Shown: piece after piece, positions 1 through 8,506 of the stretch | How positions within the stretch are numbered: the first letter of the stretch is position 1 | How the letters are laid out: the number at the start of each line of letters is the position of its first letter | Source: JAIOZK01 sp964468645 | GTDB lineage: Bacteria > Bacteroidota > Bacteroidia > Bacteroidales > JAIOZK01 | NCBI GenBank assembly: GCA_964468645.1 | Contig: CAYXUU010000019.1 | Coordinates: forward strand, 31,288 to 95,287 | Direction: 5' to 3' | Length of the DNA stretch: 64,000 nucleotides | Made by a program: the position numbers and the translations under genes | The notes under the pieces: generated by a model | Told to the model about the DNA's origin: nothing | Database searches by the model: none | The model's input: the letters and a program-made list of their open reading frames with translations, nothing else

Positions 1-1133
1 CACCCACAGTGGAGATAGCTGTTCCTGATGCTATTGCCGACGGAGGAATAATTCTCACGGCAAGCCATAATCCAAAGGAGTGGAATGCCCTGAAGTTGCT
101 TAACGAGAAAGGTGAATTTATTTCGGCCGATGAAGGGACAGAGTTGTTAAGAATGATACAGGATGAAGACTATCATTTTGTTGATGTGGATGATCTCGGG
201 CTATATGATTATGACGAAAATTATATCAACACCCATATAGAAACAATCCTTAAGCTTCCACTTGTTGATTCTGATACAATTAGAAAAGCAGGATTCAGAG
301 TGGCCATCGATTGTGTTAACTCCTCAGGTAGTATCGCTATTCCACAGTTGCTCAGAGCCCTTGGTGTAAAACAAATTGATGAGATCTATTGTGAACCAAA
401 TGGCGAATTCCCCCATAATCCTGAACCCTTACCTGAGAATATCACCGAGATATGCGATATTGTAAAAGAGAACTGTGCAGATGTTGGTTTTGTTGTTGAT
501 CCGGATGTTGACAGGCTTGCTATTGTAAGTGAAAACGGTGAAGCTTTTGGTGAGGAATATACACTTGTTGCCGTGGCAGATTATATTCTGCAGCATACCA
601 GAGGTAATACGGTTTCCAATCTCAGTTCTTCAAAAGCCTTAAATGACGTAACTGTTCAGGCCGGAGGCGCATATCATGCTTCAGCAGTTGGTGAGGTTAA
701 TGTTGTGGAGAAGATGAAAGAAGTTAAGGCCGTGATTGGAGGAGAGGGAAATGGAGGTGTCATCTATCCAGAATTACATTACGGAAGGGATGCCCTGGTT
801 GGAATCGCACTTTTTTTAAGTTACCTCGCAAAATCCAACATGAAGTGTTCTGAACTAAGGGATAAATATCCATCGTACTACATCAGCAAAAATAAGATCA
901 TGCTTTCTGAAAACCTGGATGTTGATAAACTGTTAGATCAAATCGCATCAAAGTATAAAGATTATAATGTAAACAGGGTTGATGGTGTAAAAATTGATTT
1001 TGAAGAAGAATGGGTTCATCTCAGGAAATCAAATACAGAACCGATTATACGAATCATTGCCGAAAGCCGGGATGTTGAGTCGGCCGAAAAATTATCAAAT
1101 AAGATTATTACTGATATTAAGGATCTTAGGTAG
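1..1133 (+). CDS. glmM: Phosphoglucosamine mutase / phosphohexomutase, 5'-truncated by window edge
   Basis: Alpha-D-phosphohexomutase superfamily enzyme, probably interconverting glucosamine-6-phosphate and glucosamine-1-phosphate for UDP-GlcNAc synthesis in the cytoplasm. The reading frame is open from base 3 (P-T-V-E-I-A-V), so the start lies outside the window; a GTG at 9 is internal. About 376 residues are visible against roughly 450-460 for the family, so some 80-90 N-terminal residues are missing. Visible motifs are the phosphoserine loop TASHNP, the Mg-binding loop DPDVDR, a sugar-specificity loop GGEGNGG and the C-terminal phosphate loop RKSNTEP. The GEGNGG loop fits the Bacteroidota GlmM-type branch; a phosphomannomutase role cannot be excluded. 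Confidence 0.88.
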   Translation, partial: PTVEIAVPDAIADGGIILTASHNPKEWNALKLLNEKGEFISADEGTELLRMIQDEDYHFVDVDDLGLYDYDENYINTHIETILKLPLVDSDTIRKAGFRVAIDCVNSSGSIAIPQLLRALGVKQIDEIYCEPNGEFPHNPEPLPENITEICDIVKENCADVGFVVDPDVDRLAIVSENGEAFGEEYTLVAVADYILQHTRGNTVSNLSSSKALNDVTVQAGGAYHASAVGEVNVVEKMKEVKAVIGGEGNGGVIYPELHYGRDALVGIALFLSYLAKSNMKCSELRDKYPSYYISKNKIMLSENLDVDKLLDQIASKYKDYNVNRVDGVKIDFEEEWVHLRKSNTEPIIRIIAESRDVESAEKLSNKIITDIKDLR

Positions 1134-1198
1134 GAATGTTTATATATTTCCTGAGGTCCGTAAAGATTTTAACATAAATTTAGCTTCAAAACTACTAC

Positions 1199-1447
1199 AT
1201 GACTGCAAAAAAAAAGAGGAAAAAAGTAAAATATAAAACCATCTCATTCCAGTTGACTTCCAAACAAAAGAAGTCGCTCACCAACTATTGTAAAGCCAGA
1301 AAGACAACGCCTACCAAGCTTATTAAAAGGATGATCAGGAAATATATTGATAAATACGCTACAGAGGTTCCAAAAGATTATTATGTTACTGAGAATCAAT
1401 TAGATCTTTTCGAGGAAGAAATTGAGGAAGGGAAAATTGAAAATTAA
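1199..1447 (+). CDS. Small basic protein, possibly ribbon-helix-helix-like
   Basis: An 82-residue protein 65 bp downstream of the mutase on the same strand. The N-terminal 13 residues are almost all Lys/Arg. A predicted strand (KTISFQL) and two helices (SKQKKSLTNYCKARK, TPTKLIKRMIRKYI) follow, an order that resembles a ribbon-helix-helix DNA-binding fold. The tail (DLFEEEIEEGK) is strongly acidic. No family was recognised. It is likely real because it starts with ATG, fills the gap between two genes without overlap, and has the composition of a soluble basic protein. DNA binding is inference from shape only. Confidence 0.55.
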   Translation: MTAKKKRKKVKYKTISFQLTSKQKKSLTNYCKARKTTPTKLIKRMIRKYIDKYATEVPKDYYVTENQLDLFEEEIEEGKIEN

Positions 1448-1472
1448 AAATAACAGTAAGCGCGAGAATTCA

Positions 1473-2093
1473 TTATTTTGACAATGTGTCCTGATATGGC
1501 AACCTGTTAATAATAGACCTTCCGAGAGTAATCTCATCGCTATATTCCAGTTCATCCCCTATTGAAATACCCCTTGCAATGGTGGTTACCATAACCTCAA
1601 GGTGTTTTATTTTCTTAAAAATATAATAGTTCGTTGTATCCCCTTCAATGGTTGTGGGAAGTGCAAGGATTATTTCATGAATATTGTCATCCGTTAGACG
1701 TTTTACAAGAGATTCAATATTCAAGTCGTTGGGCCCAATTCCTTCCATAGGTGATATGATTCCACCAAGTATATGGTACAATCCTTTGTACTGCGATGTA
1801 TTCTCAATTGCCAGAAAATCCCTGATATCCTCAACAACACATAAGGTTGTTGTATCCCGTTTCGTCCCTGAGCATACCTCACACAACTCTGAATCGCTGA
1901 TGTTGTGGCATTTTTTACAGAATAATACTTCCCGGCGCAAATTAAGAATGCTTTCTGCCAGTGTTTCGGCATCTTCCCTGTCCTGCTTCAATATATAAAG
2001 TGCAAGACGCAAGGCGGTTTTCCGGCCTATCCCGGGAAGCCTGGAAAATTCATCCACAGTACGTTCAAGGTATTTTGAAGGATATGTTACCAC
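1473..2093 (-). CDS. recR: Recombination mediator protein RecR
   Basis: RecR works with RecO (and RecF) to load RecA on gapped DNA. The order is complete: helix-hairpin-helix (LPGIGRKTALRLA), a Cys4 zinc finger (CKKCHNISDSELCEVC), then a Toprim domain (LCVVED... and the GIGPNDLNI region). GTG at 2093 gives 206 residues starting MVTYPSK, the normal family length and N-terminus. A TTG at 2123 would add ten residues, but that TTG lies inside a consensus -7 element (2121-2128), so the GTG is preferred. It converges with the 82-residue gene and diverges from the MORN-repeat gene. Confidence 0.93.
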   Translation of the reverse strand: MVTYPSKYLERTVDEFSRLPGIGRKTALRLALYILKQDREDAETLAESILNLRREVLFCKKCHNISDSELCEVCSGTKRDTTTLCVVEDIRDFLAIENTSQYKGLYHILGGIISPMEGIGPNDLNIESLVKRLTDDNIHEIILALPTTIEGDTTNYYIFKKIKHLEVMVTTIARGISIGDELEYSDEITLGRSIINRLPYQDTLSK

Positions 2094-2120
2094 GGTATTC
2101 TTTGTTAATAACTCCGTTTG

Positions 2121-2152
2121 CAAAAATAGAGATTAATGCCAACCGGCTACAA
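2121..2152 (-). promoter_or_regulatory. Promoter for recR (Bacteroidota -33/-7 type)
   Basis: On the minus strand TTG (2152-2150) is followed after 21 bases by TATTTTTG (2128-2121), matching the Bacteroidota pattern TTG-N19-21-TAnnTTTG. Transcription would begin near 2114, about 20 bases before the GTG at 2093. This excludes the upstream TTG as translation start. Confidence 0.55.
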
Positions 2153-2210
2153 CAATAATATCTATTTTTACCATGATTCGTTTCTTTTTCAATTTAAATT
2201 ATACGGCAAT

Positions 2211-2960
2211 ATGGACAGGCTCTTAATTGTATTATTCTCGGTTATTATATTTAACTTCTATGGTACAGGACAGGAACTTATTGACAGTCATCTGAATGTT
2301 GTTGATGAACAGAACAAAAGACAGGGTGTCTGGAAGGTTTATGATGAAGCAGGGAACCTGAAATTTACCGGACAGTTCAGGGATGATATTCCTTATGGTG
2401 AGTTCAAATACTATTACCAGAGTGGTAAAATTAAAGCTGTTTCCCATATATATAATGATGGCAATTCCTCATACACGAAAACTTACCATGAAAACGGCTA
2501 CCTGATGGCAGAGGGTAAATATGTGAACCGGCAAAAGGACAGTACCTGGCATTATTACAGTGAACATGATAAAGATCTGCTGATGGCCACAGAGTTCTAT
2601 AAAAATAATAAAAAGGATGGCACATGGATTGGTTATTATCCCAGCGGTGAGATCGCTGAACAAGTTGAATACATTGATGGATATGAGAACGGTCAATGGA
2701 TACAATATTATTCTGACGGTGCTAAAAAACTGGTAGCAACTTATAAAAACGGCAAACTAAATGGCCTCATGACCGTATATTTCCCCGATGGTGTTGTGAA
2801 TATTTCTGGTACATACAGGAACGGACTGAAAAATGGAATCTGGGTGTTTTTTAATGAAGATGCCCAGACCATGAAAAAGGAGGAATATCTTAACGGCCGC
2901 GTTGAATTCAGCGAGATTTATATAGAGGAAGAAGAGGAAATCCCTACCCCCCAGAAATAG
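2211..2960 (+). CDS. Secreted MORN-repeat protein
   Basis: The start was set at the ATG at 2211 because it opens directly into a signal peptide (MDRLLIVLFSVIIF...GTG), giving 249 residues; the frame is open further upstream but without a plausible leader. The mature protein is a chain of six or more MORN_2-type repeats built on G.W..Yy..G.....y.nG. Proteins of this build are often labelled YwqK-like antitoxin in databases; in Bacteroidota they are usually exported proteins of unknown role. The C-terminus is acidic (EEEEEIPTP). The stop lies 12 bp from the stop of the converging CoA-transferase gene. No catalytic site is visible. Confidence 0.8.
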   Translation: MDRLLIVLFSVIIFNFYGTGQELIDSHLNVVDEQNKRQGVWKVYDEAGNLKFTGQFRDDIPYGEFKYYYQSGKIKAVSHIYNDGNSSYTKTYHENGYLMAEGKYVNRQKDSTWHYYSEHDKDLLMATEFYKNNKKDGTWIGYYPSGEIAEQVEYIDGYENGQWIQYYSDGAKKLVATYKNGKLNGLMTVYFPDGVVNISGTYRNGLKNGIWVFFNEDAQTMKKEEYLNGRVEFSEIYIEEEEEIPTPQK

Positions 2961-2972
2961 TCACTGTTTTTC

Positions 2973-4328
2973 TTATATTTCATTATATGCAATAAATCCT
3001 TTGGGGGAGATGTCTTTCAGTGCCGCCCTTGGTGTATGGAAGGCCTCACTATCGTAAATAGTTTTCAACAGTTTGTCCCTGGTTTCCGGCTCAGCCAGAT
3101 GAGCGATACCAACCGCATGTTCAGCAAGATCAAGGCCTCCCGGATTAAAAGCGCCATATTCCGTGACGATGATTACAGGATCAGCTGCAATAGCAGTGGT
3201 GGTAATTCCTTCAGGACACATCTTAAGTATTTTTGAAACTCCCAGGTTTGTACTGGCTTTCATTGCAATGATCGGATAACCTCCTTTTGATAGATATGAG
3301 CCCCTCAGGAAATCGGCCTGGCCACCAATGCCACTGTAAATATGCCGGGCATCGAGAGAATCAGCCCAAATATTCCCATGCAGGTCTACACCAATGGCAC
3401 TGTTGATGGCCGTCATTTTGGGTTGTTCAGCTATACGCAGGATATTATTTGTATAATCTGCAGCCCGACTCTGCACCGAACTATTATAGGACAGCCAGTC
3501 GTAGCCTTTACTATCCCTGGAAAGAAACAGGCTTGCAACGGTGAAATTATACTCCAGGTATTTATTTGTGACTATTCCTTTTTCTACGAGTGTTCTCATA
3601 GCATCAGTAAAGAGTTCAGTATGTATCCCAAGGTTTGTAATACCTTTCTCGATGATCGAACCGGTTACCGCCTCAGGCACTTCCCCCAGTCCATACTGAA
3701 GTGTTGATCCATTTTCAATATATAATTCGGTAATGATACTTCCAATCTGCTGTGATTTTTTATCCGGGGTATTAACCGGACTGACCGGGAGCGGATAATC
3801 ACTATCGATAAGGTAGTCTATTTCACTTTCATGTATTGTTGTGCCGAGAATAAATGGCATCCGGGCGTTTCGTTCTGCAATTATAACCCCGCCATTGGTT
3901 TTAACTGAGTTAACAGCAGCCTGAACGCCTTCAATGGTGGTCCCGTAACTATAATTCCCTCCATTATCTGGTCCGCTTAACGACATTAGAACAACATTTG
4001 GCTTGAGATAGCCGGTTACCTGGTGTGGTACATCGGAAAGGTGAATTAACTGATAGTTCACAGCCCCTTTGTTCATTGCACTCCTTGAATGTGGCCCGTT
4101 AAAGATAATCCTGTGATTGATCCTCCGGCAGGTTACATCATCAAACAGAGTCTCTATCTCACCCAGAAGCAGAATACTCAGGAGCTCAACATCTCTTATC
4201 GTTTGATCTGATGCCAGCTGTTTCAGTAATAATTTTGGTGTACTGGCATTGCCACTGGAATAAATGACCGATCCGGGTTTGATTATTTTGCTGTTAATAA
4301 CATCTTCAGGAAAATGGATAAGTTTCAT
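2973..4328 (-). CDS. Acetyl-CoA hydrolase/transferase family CoA-transferase
   Basis: A 451-residue class I CoA-transferase of the acetyl-CoA hydrolase / 4-hydroxybutyrate or butyryl-CoA:acetate transferase group, acting in cytoplasmic short-chain acyl-CoA metabolism. Supporting segments are N-terminal KPGSVIYSSGNASTP, a central GLGEVPEAV followed by LGIHTELFTDAM (the Glu of HTEL is the candidate catalytic residue), and C-terminal IVTEYGAFNPGGLDLAEHA. The length is normal for the group. It is the last gene of a six-gene minus-strand run and overlaps the upstream HAD gene by 4 bp, which suggests translational coupling. The acyl substrate cannot be read from the sequence. Confidence 0.85.
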   Translation of the reverse strand: MKLIHFPEDVINSKIIKPGSVIYSSGNASTPKLLLKQLASDQTIRDVELLSILLLGEIETLFDDVTCRRINHRIIFNGPHSRSAMNKGAVNYQLIHLSDVPHQVTGYLKPNVVLMSLSGPDNGGNYSYGTTIEGVQAAVNSVKTNGGVIIAERNARMPFILGTTIHESEIDYLIDSDYPLPVSPVNTPDKKSQQIGSIITELYIENGSTLQYGLGEVPEAVTGSIIEKGITNLGIHTELFTDAMRTLVEKGIVTNKYLEYNFTVASLFLSRDSKGYDWLSYNSSVQSRAADYTNNILRIAEQPKMTAINSAIGVDLHGNIWADSLDARHIYSGIGGQADFLRGSYLSKGGYPIIAMKASTNLGVSKILKMCPEGITTTAIAADPVIIVTEYGAFNPGGLDLAEHAVGIAHLAEPETRDKLLKTIYDSEAFHTPRAALKDISPKGFIAYNEI

Positions 4329-4987
4329 GATTTATGGTTCTGAAATATTTTTACTACATCTGATAATTGGCTGACTACATGGTTTCCAGTTGATTTAAGC
4401 CTTTGTATTGATTGATGCCCTATTGATATTAGAATACAGGTACAGCCTATTTCCTTCGCAACTTCAGCGTCGTGTATGGTATCTCCTATCAGGCAGATAT
4501 TTTCCGGATTAAGGACAGCGTTGCTTATTAAATTTAAGGCAGCATCTACTTTACCGGATGCATAATGATCGTTTAATCCGGCAATGTGATCAAAATATGA
4601 GAATACACCGTTAGACCTTACGGATTCCAGCAGTTGATCCTGTTTCATTGCCGAAATAATATTTTGTTTCATGCCTTTCTTTTTGAAAAATGCCAGGGTG
4701 TTATTAACTTCAGTGTGCAATGGGGCATCTGCCATTCTAATATTATACAGCTCAATGAATTCAGTAGCGGGAATTTCAAATGCTTCATTTTCAAAATCAA
4801 AACCGGCTTTTTCGTAATATTCTTTTACCGGAAAGGTAAATATTTCCCTGTAAGTTTCAAGACTCAGTTTTTTAATATTACGACTTTTAAGTAAAATGTT
4901 CATCGTGCCAATACAAATACTGGTATCGTTTAAAAGTGTTCCGTTCCAGTCCCAGAAAATTGTATCAATCTGTTTATAATTCATCAT
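4325..4987 (-). CDS. HAD-superfamily phosphatase, phosphoglycolate phosphatase-like
   Basis: A 220-residue haloacid dehalogenase-type hydrolase with a helical cap after motif I. Motif I is DWNGTLLND (residues 13-21): the nucleophile Asp is present, but the +2 position is Asn rather than the usual Asp. Motif II is at about residues 112-118 (NIISAMK), and the acidic motif is GDTIHDAEVAKEIGC. The domain layout matches Gph-like phosphatases acting on small phosphorylated metabolites. Its 3' end overlaps the CoA-transferase start by 4 bp and its start lies 10 bp from the DUF2279 gene, so it belongs to the dapF-led run. The substrate is unknown. Confidence 0.82.
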   Translation of the reverse strand: MMNYKQIDTIFWDWNGTLLNDTSICIGTMNILLKSRNIKKLSLETYREIFTFPVKEYYEKAGFDFENEAFEIPATEFIELYNIRMADAPLHTEVNNTLAFFKKKGMKQNIISAMKQDQLLESVRSNGVFSYFDHIAGLNDHYASGKVDAALNLISNAVLNPENICLIGDTIHDAEVAKEIGCTCILISIGHQSIQRLKSTGNHVVSQLSDVVKIFQNHKS

Positions 4988-4997
4988 GGTTAATTTC

Positions 4998-5912
4998 TCA
5001 GAAATAAAGATAGTGGAATTTGAATTGCCCTTTAGTATTGTATTCTATTGTAGGGAATGGTATTTTTACGAATCCTACCAGGTTAAACAAAGCCTTCAGA
5101 AAAACCGATCTGGTTTTTATCCTGGTCAGGTCAACATCAAGGGTAAGAAAAAATTTTCTGTATCGCTCAAAATCTGGAATATGTTCTCCTTCAATATTAT
5201 TGTATGGACCGGTCATTCCTTCGGCGCCATAACCAAAAGAGATATTAATCCATCCCGGAAAACAGGCAGTATTTTTCATAAAAGATTTTGGATTGGCGGA
5301 GAGCCAGTAGGTATGTCCGTTATAGTCCTTTAATAATCGTTGGATTCCATTACTGCCCATCTGGCCGGGATTGTATTGTGCATAATTGGTGGGGTGATAG
5401 GAAAACTTCATCATCAGTTTCTGGTCTTTCCAGGTGAGCTGTTGCCCGATGAACAATAATGCACCAGCTGTATTGGCAATAAGATCACCGTAGGATGCTC
5501 CCCATTTTGCCGAGAACCCATCGAGAATTTCAATAGTCAGGAGATAAATAAATCCGGAAGATCCTCCGTAAATTGTTGCATGTTTTTCATTAACACCGCA
5601 CCATCGCAATGTTTCATATCCCAGCCTTCCAACGTAGTAGGAGGTCATCATGTGGCCAAGTTTATCAATCTGCATCCATTCCCCGTTATCGTTGATAAAG
5701 TGAAAATGGGATTGTGGATAATCCTTATACCAGAGATAGTATAATCCTGTCATTGTCCCGGCAAATAACGCACCACCGCTTATGGCAACCCCTGTCAGCC
5801 TTTTATTATTAACATAACTTGAATCATCGGGGAGCTTTTGTGGATAGGCGATTGTATTCCATAAAAGGATAATGAAAAGTAAACCCAGTGATTTTAAGAT
5901 GCTAACTTTCAC
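4998..5912 (-). CDS. DUF2279 family exported/membrane protein
   Basis: A 304-residue protein with a signal peptide (MKVSILKSLGLLFIILLWNTIAYPQ) followed by hydrophobic segments (GVAISGGALFAGTMTGLYYLW; SGFIYLLTIEIL; LIANTAGALLFIG). The block WMQIDKLGHMMTSYYVGRLG is the DUF2279 signature. It is followed by a C-terminal region rich in aromatic residues. The family is common in Bacteroidota envelopes but has no assigned function. It sits between mltG (9 bp away) and the HAD gene (10 bp away), which hints at an envelope-related role without proving it. Confidence 0.78.
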   Translation of the reverse strand: MKVSILKSLGLLFIILLWNTIAYPQKLPDDSSYVNNKRLTGVAISGGALFAGTMTGLYYLWYKDYPQSHFHFINDNGEWMQIDKLGHMMTSYYVGRLGYETLRWCGVNEKHATIYGGSSGFIYLLTIEILDGFSAKWGASYGDLIANTAGALLFIGQQLTWKDQKLMMKFSYHPTNYAQYNPGQMGSNGIQRLLKDYNGHTYWLSANPKSFMKNTACFPGWINISFGYGAEGMTGPYNNIEGEHIPDFERYRKFFLTLDVDLTRIKTRSVFLKALFNLVGFVKIPFPTIEYNTKGQFKFHYLYF

Positions 5913-5921
5913 ATCAAGTTC

Positions 5922-7010
5922 CTATTTATAGATCTTCAGATTATTCAGGGCTTCCTGGTACTTTCTTGCATTTCTTGAATGCTGCCTTAAAGTTTTTGAG
6001 AAATTGTGATATCCCGACATATCCTCTTTTGCGCAGAAGTACATATAATCATTATTGTCAGGGTTTAATACAGCATCGATGGAAGAAATAGAAGGTATGC
6101 AGATAGGGCCAGGCGGTAAGCCACCGTATTTGTATGTGTTGTAAGGTGAATCTATAGCTTTATGTTCATTTAGAATTCGTCTGATACCAGGATCCCCTAA
6201 CGCATATTTTAAAGTGGGATCGGCCTGTAATAACCAGCCTGATCTGAGTCGGTTTAAATATACTGCTGCTATAAGGGATTTTTCGCCATCCATCGTTGTT
6301 TCTTTTTCAACAATTGAAGCCAGCGTGGTAACCTCCGGAATGGTCATATTCAGCGAATCAGCCTCGCTTTGCCTCTTATTGTCCCAGAATTTTTTGTATT
6401 CAAGATACATACGGTCGATAAATTGCGGGGCGGTGGTATTCCAGTACAATTCATAAGTGTTTGGGATAAATATAGTTATTGCTGTTGCAGGGGTAACCTT
6501 ATATTGCTGAAGTACCAGGGTGTCGCTTAGTAGATGAACAATTGCTGCAGAGTCGGCTTCAATTTGTTGTGAAACTCGCTCTGCAAGATGTTGTATTGTT
6601 GATATGTTATTAAAAATAAGTTTAACAGGAACCTGCTCTCCAGATCTTAACATATTGATAAGTCTATCATTACTCATGCCTTCTGCAATGATATAATGTC
6701 CGGGTTTGACATTTTCAGGGTATTTCTTTTTACCGGCAAGCCATTCAAAGTTACGCCTGTTTACAATAAGCCCCTGCGAATAAAGGATAGTTTTAACAGA
6801 GTCAAAATTAGATGCAGTTGGGATATAAACTGAGGCATATTCCTCATTGTTCAGCCAGACATTTGGATGATAAATGATCCTGTACAGGAATATTGCTGCC
6901 GCAATTGCAGCAATAATCAGCAATGCCAGAGTGTATATGATGGCCCTGTGAAATCCCGGTTTCTTTTTCTTTCTTCTGCTGCCACCATATTTTGTGTGAT
7001 AATATGTCAT
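5922..7010 (-). CDS. mltG: Endolytic peptidoglycan transglycosylase MltG
   Basis: MltG cleaves nascent peptidoglycan glycan strands at the outer face of the cytoplasmic membrane. The 362-residue protein has a basic cytosolic start (GGSRRKKKKPGFHR), one transmembrane segment (about 24-46), a LysM-like subdomain (VNRRNFEWLAGKKKYPENVKPGHY) and the YceG catalytic domain. That domain carries the conserved ASIVEKET (catalytic Glu), AAVYLNRL, LQADPTLKYALG and SPYNTYKYGGLPPGPI blocks. Length and order are normal. It is 18 bp from the GNAT gene and 9 bp from the DUF2279 gene, within the dapF-led minus-strand run. Confidence 0.93.
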   Translation of the reverse strand: MTYYHTKYGGSRRKKKKPGFHRAIIYTLALLIIAAIAAAIFLYRIIYHPNVWLNNEEYASVYIPTASNFDSVKTILYSQGLIVNRRNFEWLAGKKKYPENVKPGHYIIAEGMSNDRLINMLRSGEQVPVKLIFNNISTIQHLAERVSQQIEADSAAIVHLLSDTLVLQQYKVTPATAITIFIPNTYELYWNTTAPQFIDRMYLEYKKFWDNKRQSEADSLNMTIPEVTTLASIVEKETTMDGEKSLIAAVYLNRLRSGWLLQADPTLKYALGDPGIRRILNEHKAIDSPYNTYKYGGLPPGPICIPSISSIDAVLNPDNNDYMYFCAKEDMSGYHNFSKTLRQHSRNARKYQEALNNLKIYK

Positions 7011-7028
7011 GATGTTGTTGATTTATTT

Positions 7029-7559
7029 TTATTGGTCACTTATTATATATTGTAAAATAAACTCATCGACCCACCTGCCTTTATGAAGTATCCAGTCTTT
7101 TTTCTCCCCGCAAATAGTAAAACCGGTTTTTTGAAAAAGTTTTAAACTTAATGGATTGTCAGCACTGATCTTACAAAAAAGCTGATGAAGGTGTAAGGTT
7201 TCAGAGGTATAATTTATCAGGATGCTGAGCGCTTGTGCTGCAAATCCTTTATTTCTTTCTGATTGAATGATGAAAATGCCAACACCTGCACGAAGATTAG
7301 CAGGGTCAAATTCATACAGATCAATGGTTCCAATAGTTTTCTGTGTATGATCTGTGTCCTTTAAGTCGATCATAAACCTGACCTGTTTTTCTGCGTATGG
7401 ATCTTTATCACTGTTCAGTACATATTGCTCAAGGTCAAATTTTGAAAAGGGAACACGTGTGATCCCATAGTGCCATATTGAGGGATCGTTTTCCCATTTG
7501 AATAAAAGATGGATGTCGTCAGGTTCAAGCGCACGTAATTTCAGGTATTCAGATTCCAT
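7029..7559 (-). CDS. GNAT family N-acetyltransferase
   Basis: A 176-residue acetyl-CoA-dependent acetyltransferase of the RimJ/RimL or SpeG-like GNAT group. It shows LRALEPDDIHLLFKWENDPS at the N-terminus, the central strand IGTIDLYEFDPANLRAGVGIFI, the acetyl-CoA pyrophosphate loop (QSERNKGFAAQALSIL) and the closing motif NPLSLKLFQKTGF. The likely substrate is a small-molecule or protein amine; nothing in the sequence fixes it. The gene lies 6 bp after dapF and 18 bp before mltG on the minus strand, so it is probably cotranscribed. Confidence 0.85.
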   Translation of the reverse strand: MESEYLKLRALEPDDIHLLFKWENDPSIWHYGITRVPFSKFDLEQYVLNSDKDPYAEKQVRFMIDLKDTDHTQKTIGTIDLYEFDPANLRAGVGIFIIQSERNKGFAAQALSILINYTSETLHLHQLFCKISADNPLSLKLFQKTGFTICGEKKDWILHKGRWVDEFILQYIISDQ

Positions 7560-7565
7560 GGTAAA

Positions 7566-8357
7566 TTATATTTCAATAGTGCCGCTAAATACTTTTTGTG
7601 CCGGCCCTTCCAGCCAGATATCTTCAAACCGGTTTTCTGCAGTGGGTTTGAAAGTTACTTTTAAGGAACCCCCCATGGTCGCAATATGATGATGTTTAAA
7701 CAACCCGTCGGTATATAACCATGTTGCAAGCATGCTTGCAGTAACCCCGGTACCACATGATAATGTTTCAGTTTCAACCCCTCTTTCATAGGTGCGAACA
7801 AAGATATGATCATCAAAAATCTGTGCAAAATCAACATTGGTACCGTCAGGATGGAAAGGCTCACTATACCTGAGTTTTCTGCCTTCGTTCAGAACATCTT
7901 GTTGTTCTATGTTTTTTGTAAATATTACGTAGTGGGGTGAGCCGGTATCAATAAAATAGTGGCCATTGATCATCTCAATCCTACTTACATTCTTCAGTTT
8001 AACTTTGGATATGACCTGATCACCAGCAATCTTAAGTATCTCTCCCTGATGCACACCATCGATTGATTTAAAAGTTGCCCTGTTCCTGATTAAGCCAAGA
8101 TGCAGGGCAAAGGCTAAACAACATCTGCCACCATTTCCACACATAGTACCTTCCTTTCCATCGGCATTGAAATATGTCATCCTGAAATCAAAATTGTCGG
8201 CTGTTTCAAGCGTAATAAATCCATCAGCCCCTATCCCAAAGTGACGGTCGCATAGGTGAATAATAATTTCTTCACTTGCAGGAAATATTCCATTCCTGTT
8301 GTCGACCATAATAAAATCATTACCGGTTCCATGATATTTTGTAAAATGCAATTTCAT
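7566..8357 (-). CDS. dapF: Diaminopimelate epimerase
   Basis: DapF converts LL- to meso-diaminopimelate for lysine and peptidoglycan synthesis. The 263-residue protein has both catalytic cysteines of this cofactor-independent epimerase: Cys73 in MCGNGGRC and Cys201 in SCGTGVTA. The N-terminal KYHGTGNDF and DRHFGIGADG blocks and GTNVDFAQI are also present. Length is normal. It heads the minus-strand run dapF-GNAT-mltG-DUF2279-HAD-CoA-transferase, in which spacings are 18 bp or less. It is divergent from htrA. Confidence 0.96.
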   Translation of the reverse strand: MKLHFTKYHGTGNDFIMVDNRNGIFPASEEIIIHLCDRHFGIGADGFITLETADNFDFRMTYFNADGKEGTMCGNGGRCCLAFALHLGLIRNRATFKSIDGVHQGEILKIAGDQVISKVKLKNVSRIEMINGHYFIDTGSPHYVIFTKNIEQQDVLNEGRKLRYSEPFHPDGTNVDFAQIFDDHIFVRTYERGVETETLSCGTGVTASMLATWLYTDGLFKHHHIATMGGSLKVTFKPTAENRFEDIWLEGPAQKVFSGTIEI

Positions 8358-8376
8358 CTGAATTCGAACAATATGA

Positions 8377-8384
8377 CAAATATA
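8377..8384 (-). promoter_or_regulatory. Putative -7 element of the dapF operon promoter
   Basis: The minus strand reads TATATTTG, an exact TAnnTTTG match, 20 bases upstream of the dapF ATG. No TTG sits at the expected -33 distance, so this is a half-site match only. Confidence 0.4.
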
Positions 8385-8506
8385 GAAATTCGAGGCGATT
8401 TTTCAGGTGTAATCTGATAAGAAGCTTTAACAAATTTTAACATTACAGCATATAATAGAGCAATTGTTATGAACGTTTTTTGATTAAGTTTATAAAAACA
8501 TTTGTG

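Noticed and set aside
2211..2960. YwqK-like antitoxin of a toxin-antitoxin pair
   Set aside because: The protein has a signal peptide and no small toxin gene is adjacent; it is a secreted MORN-repeat protein.
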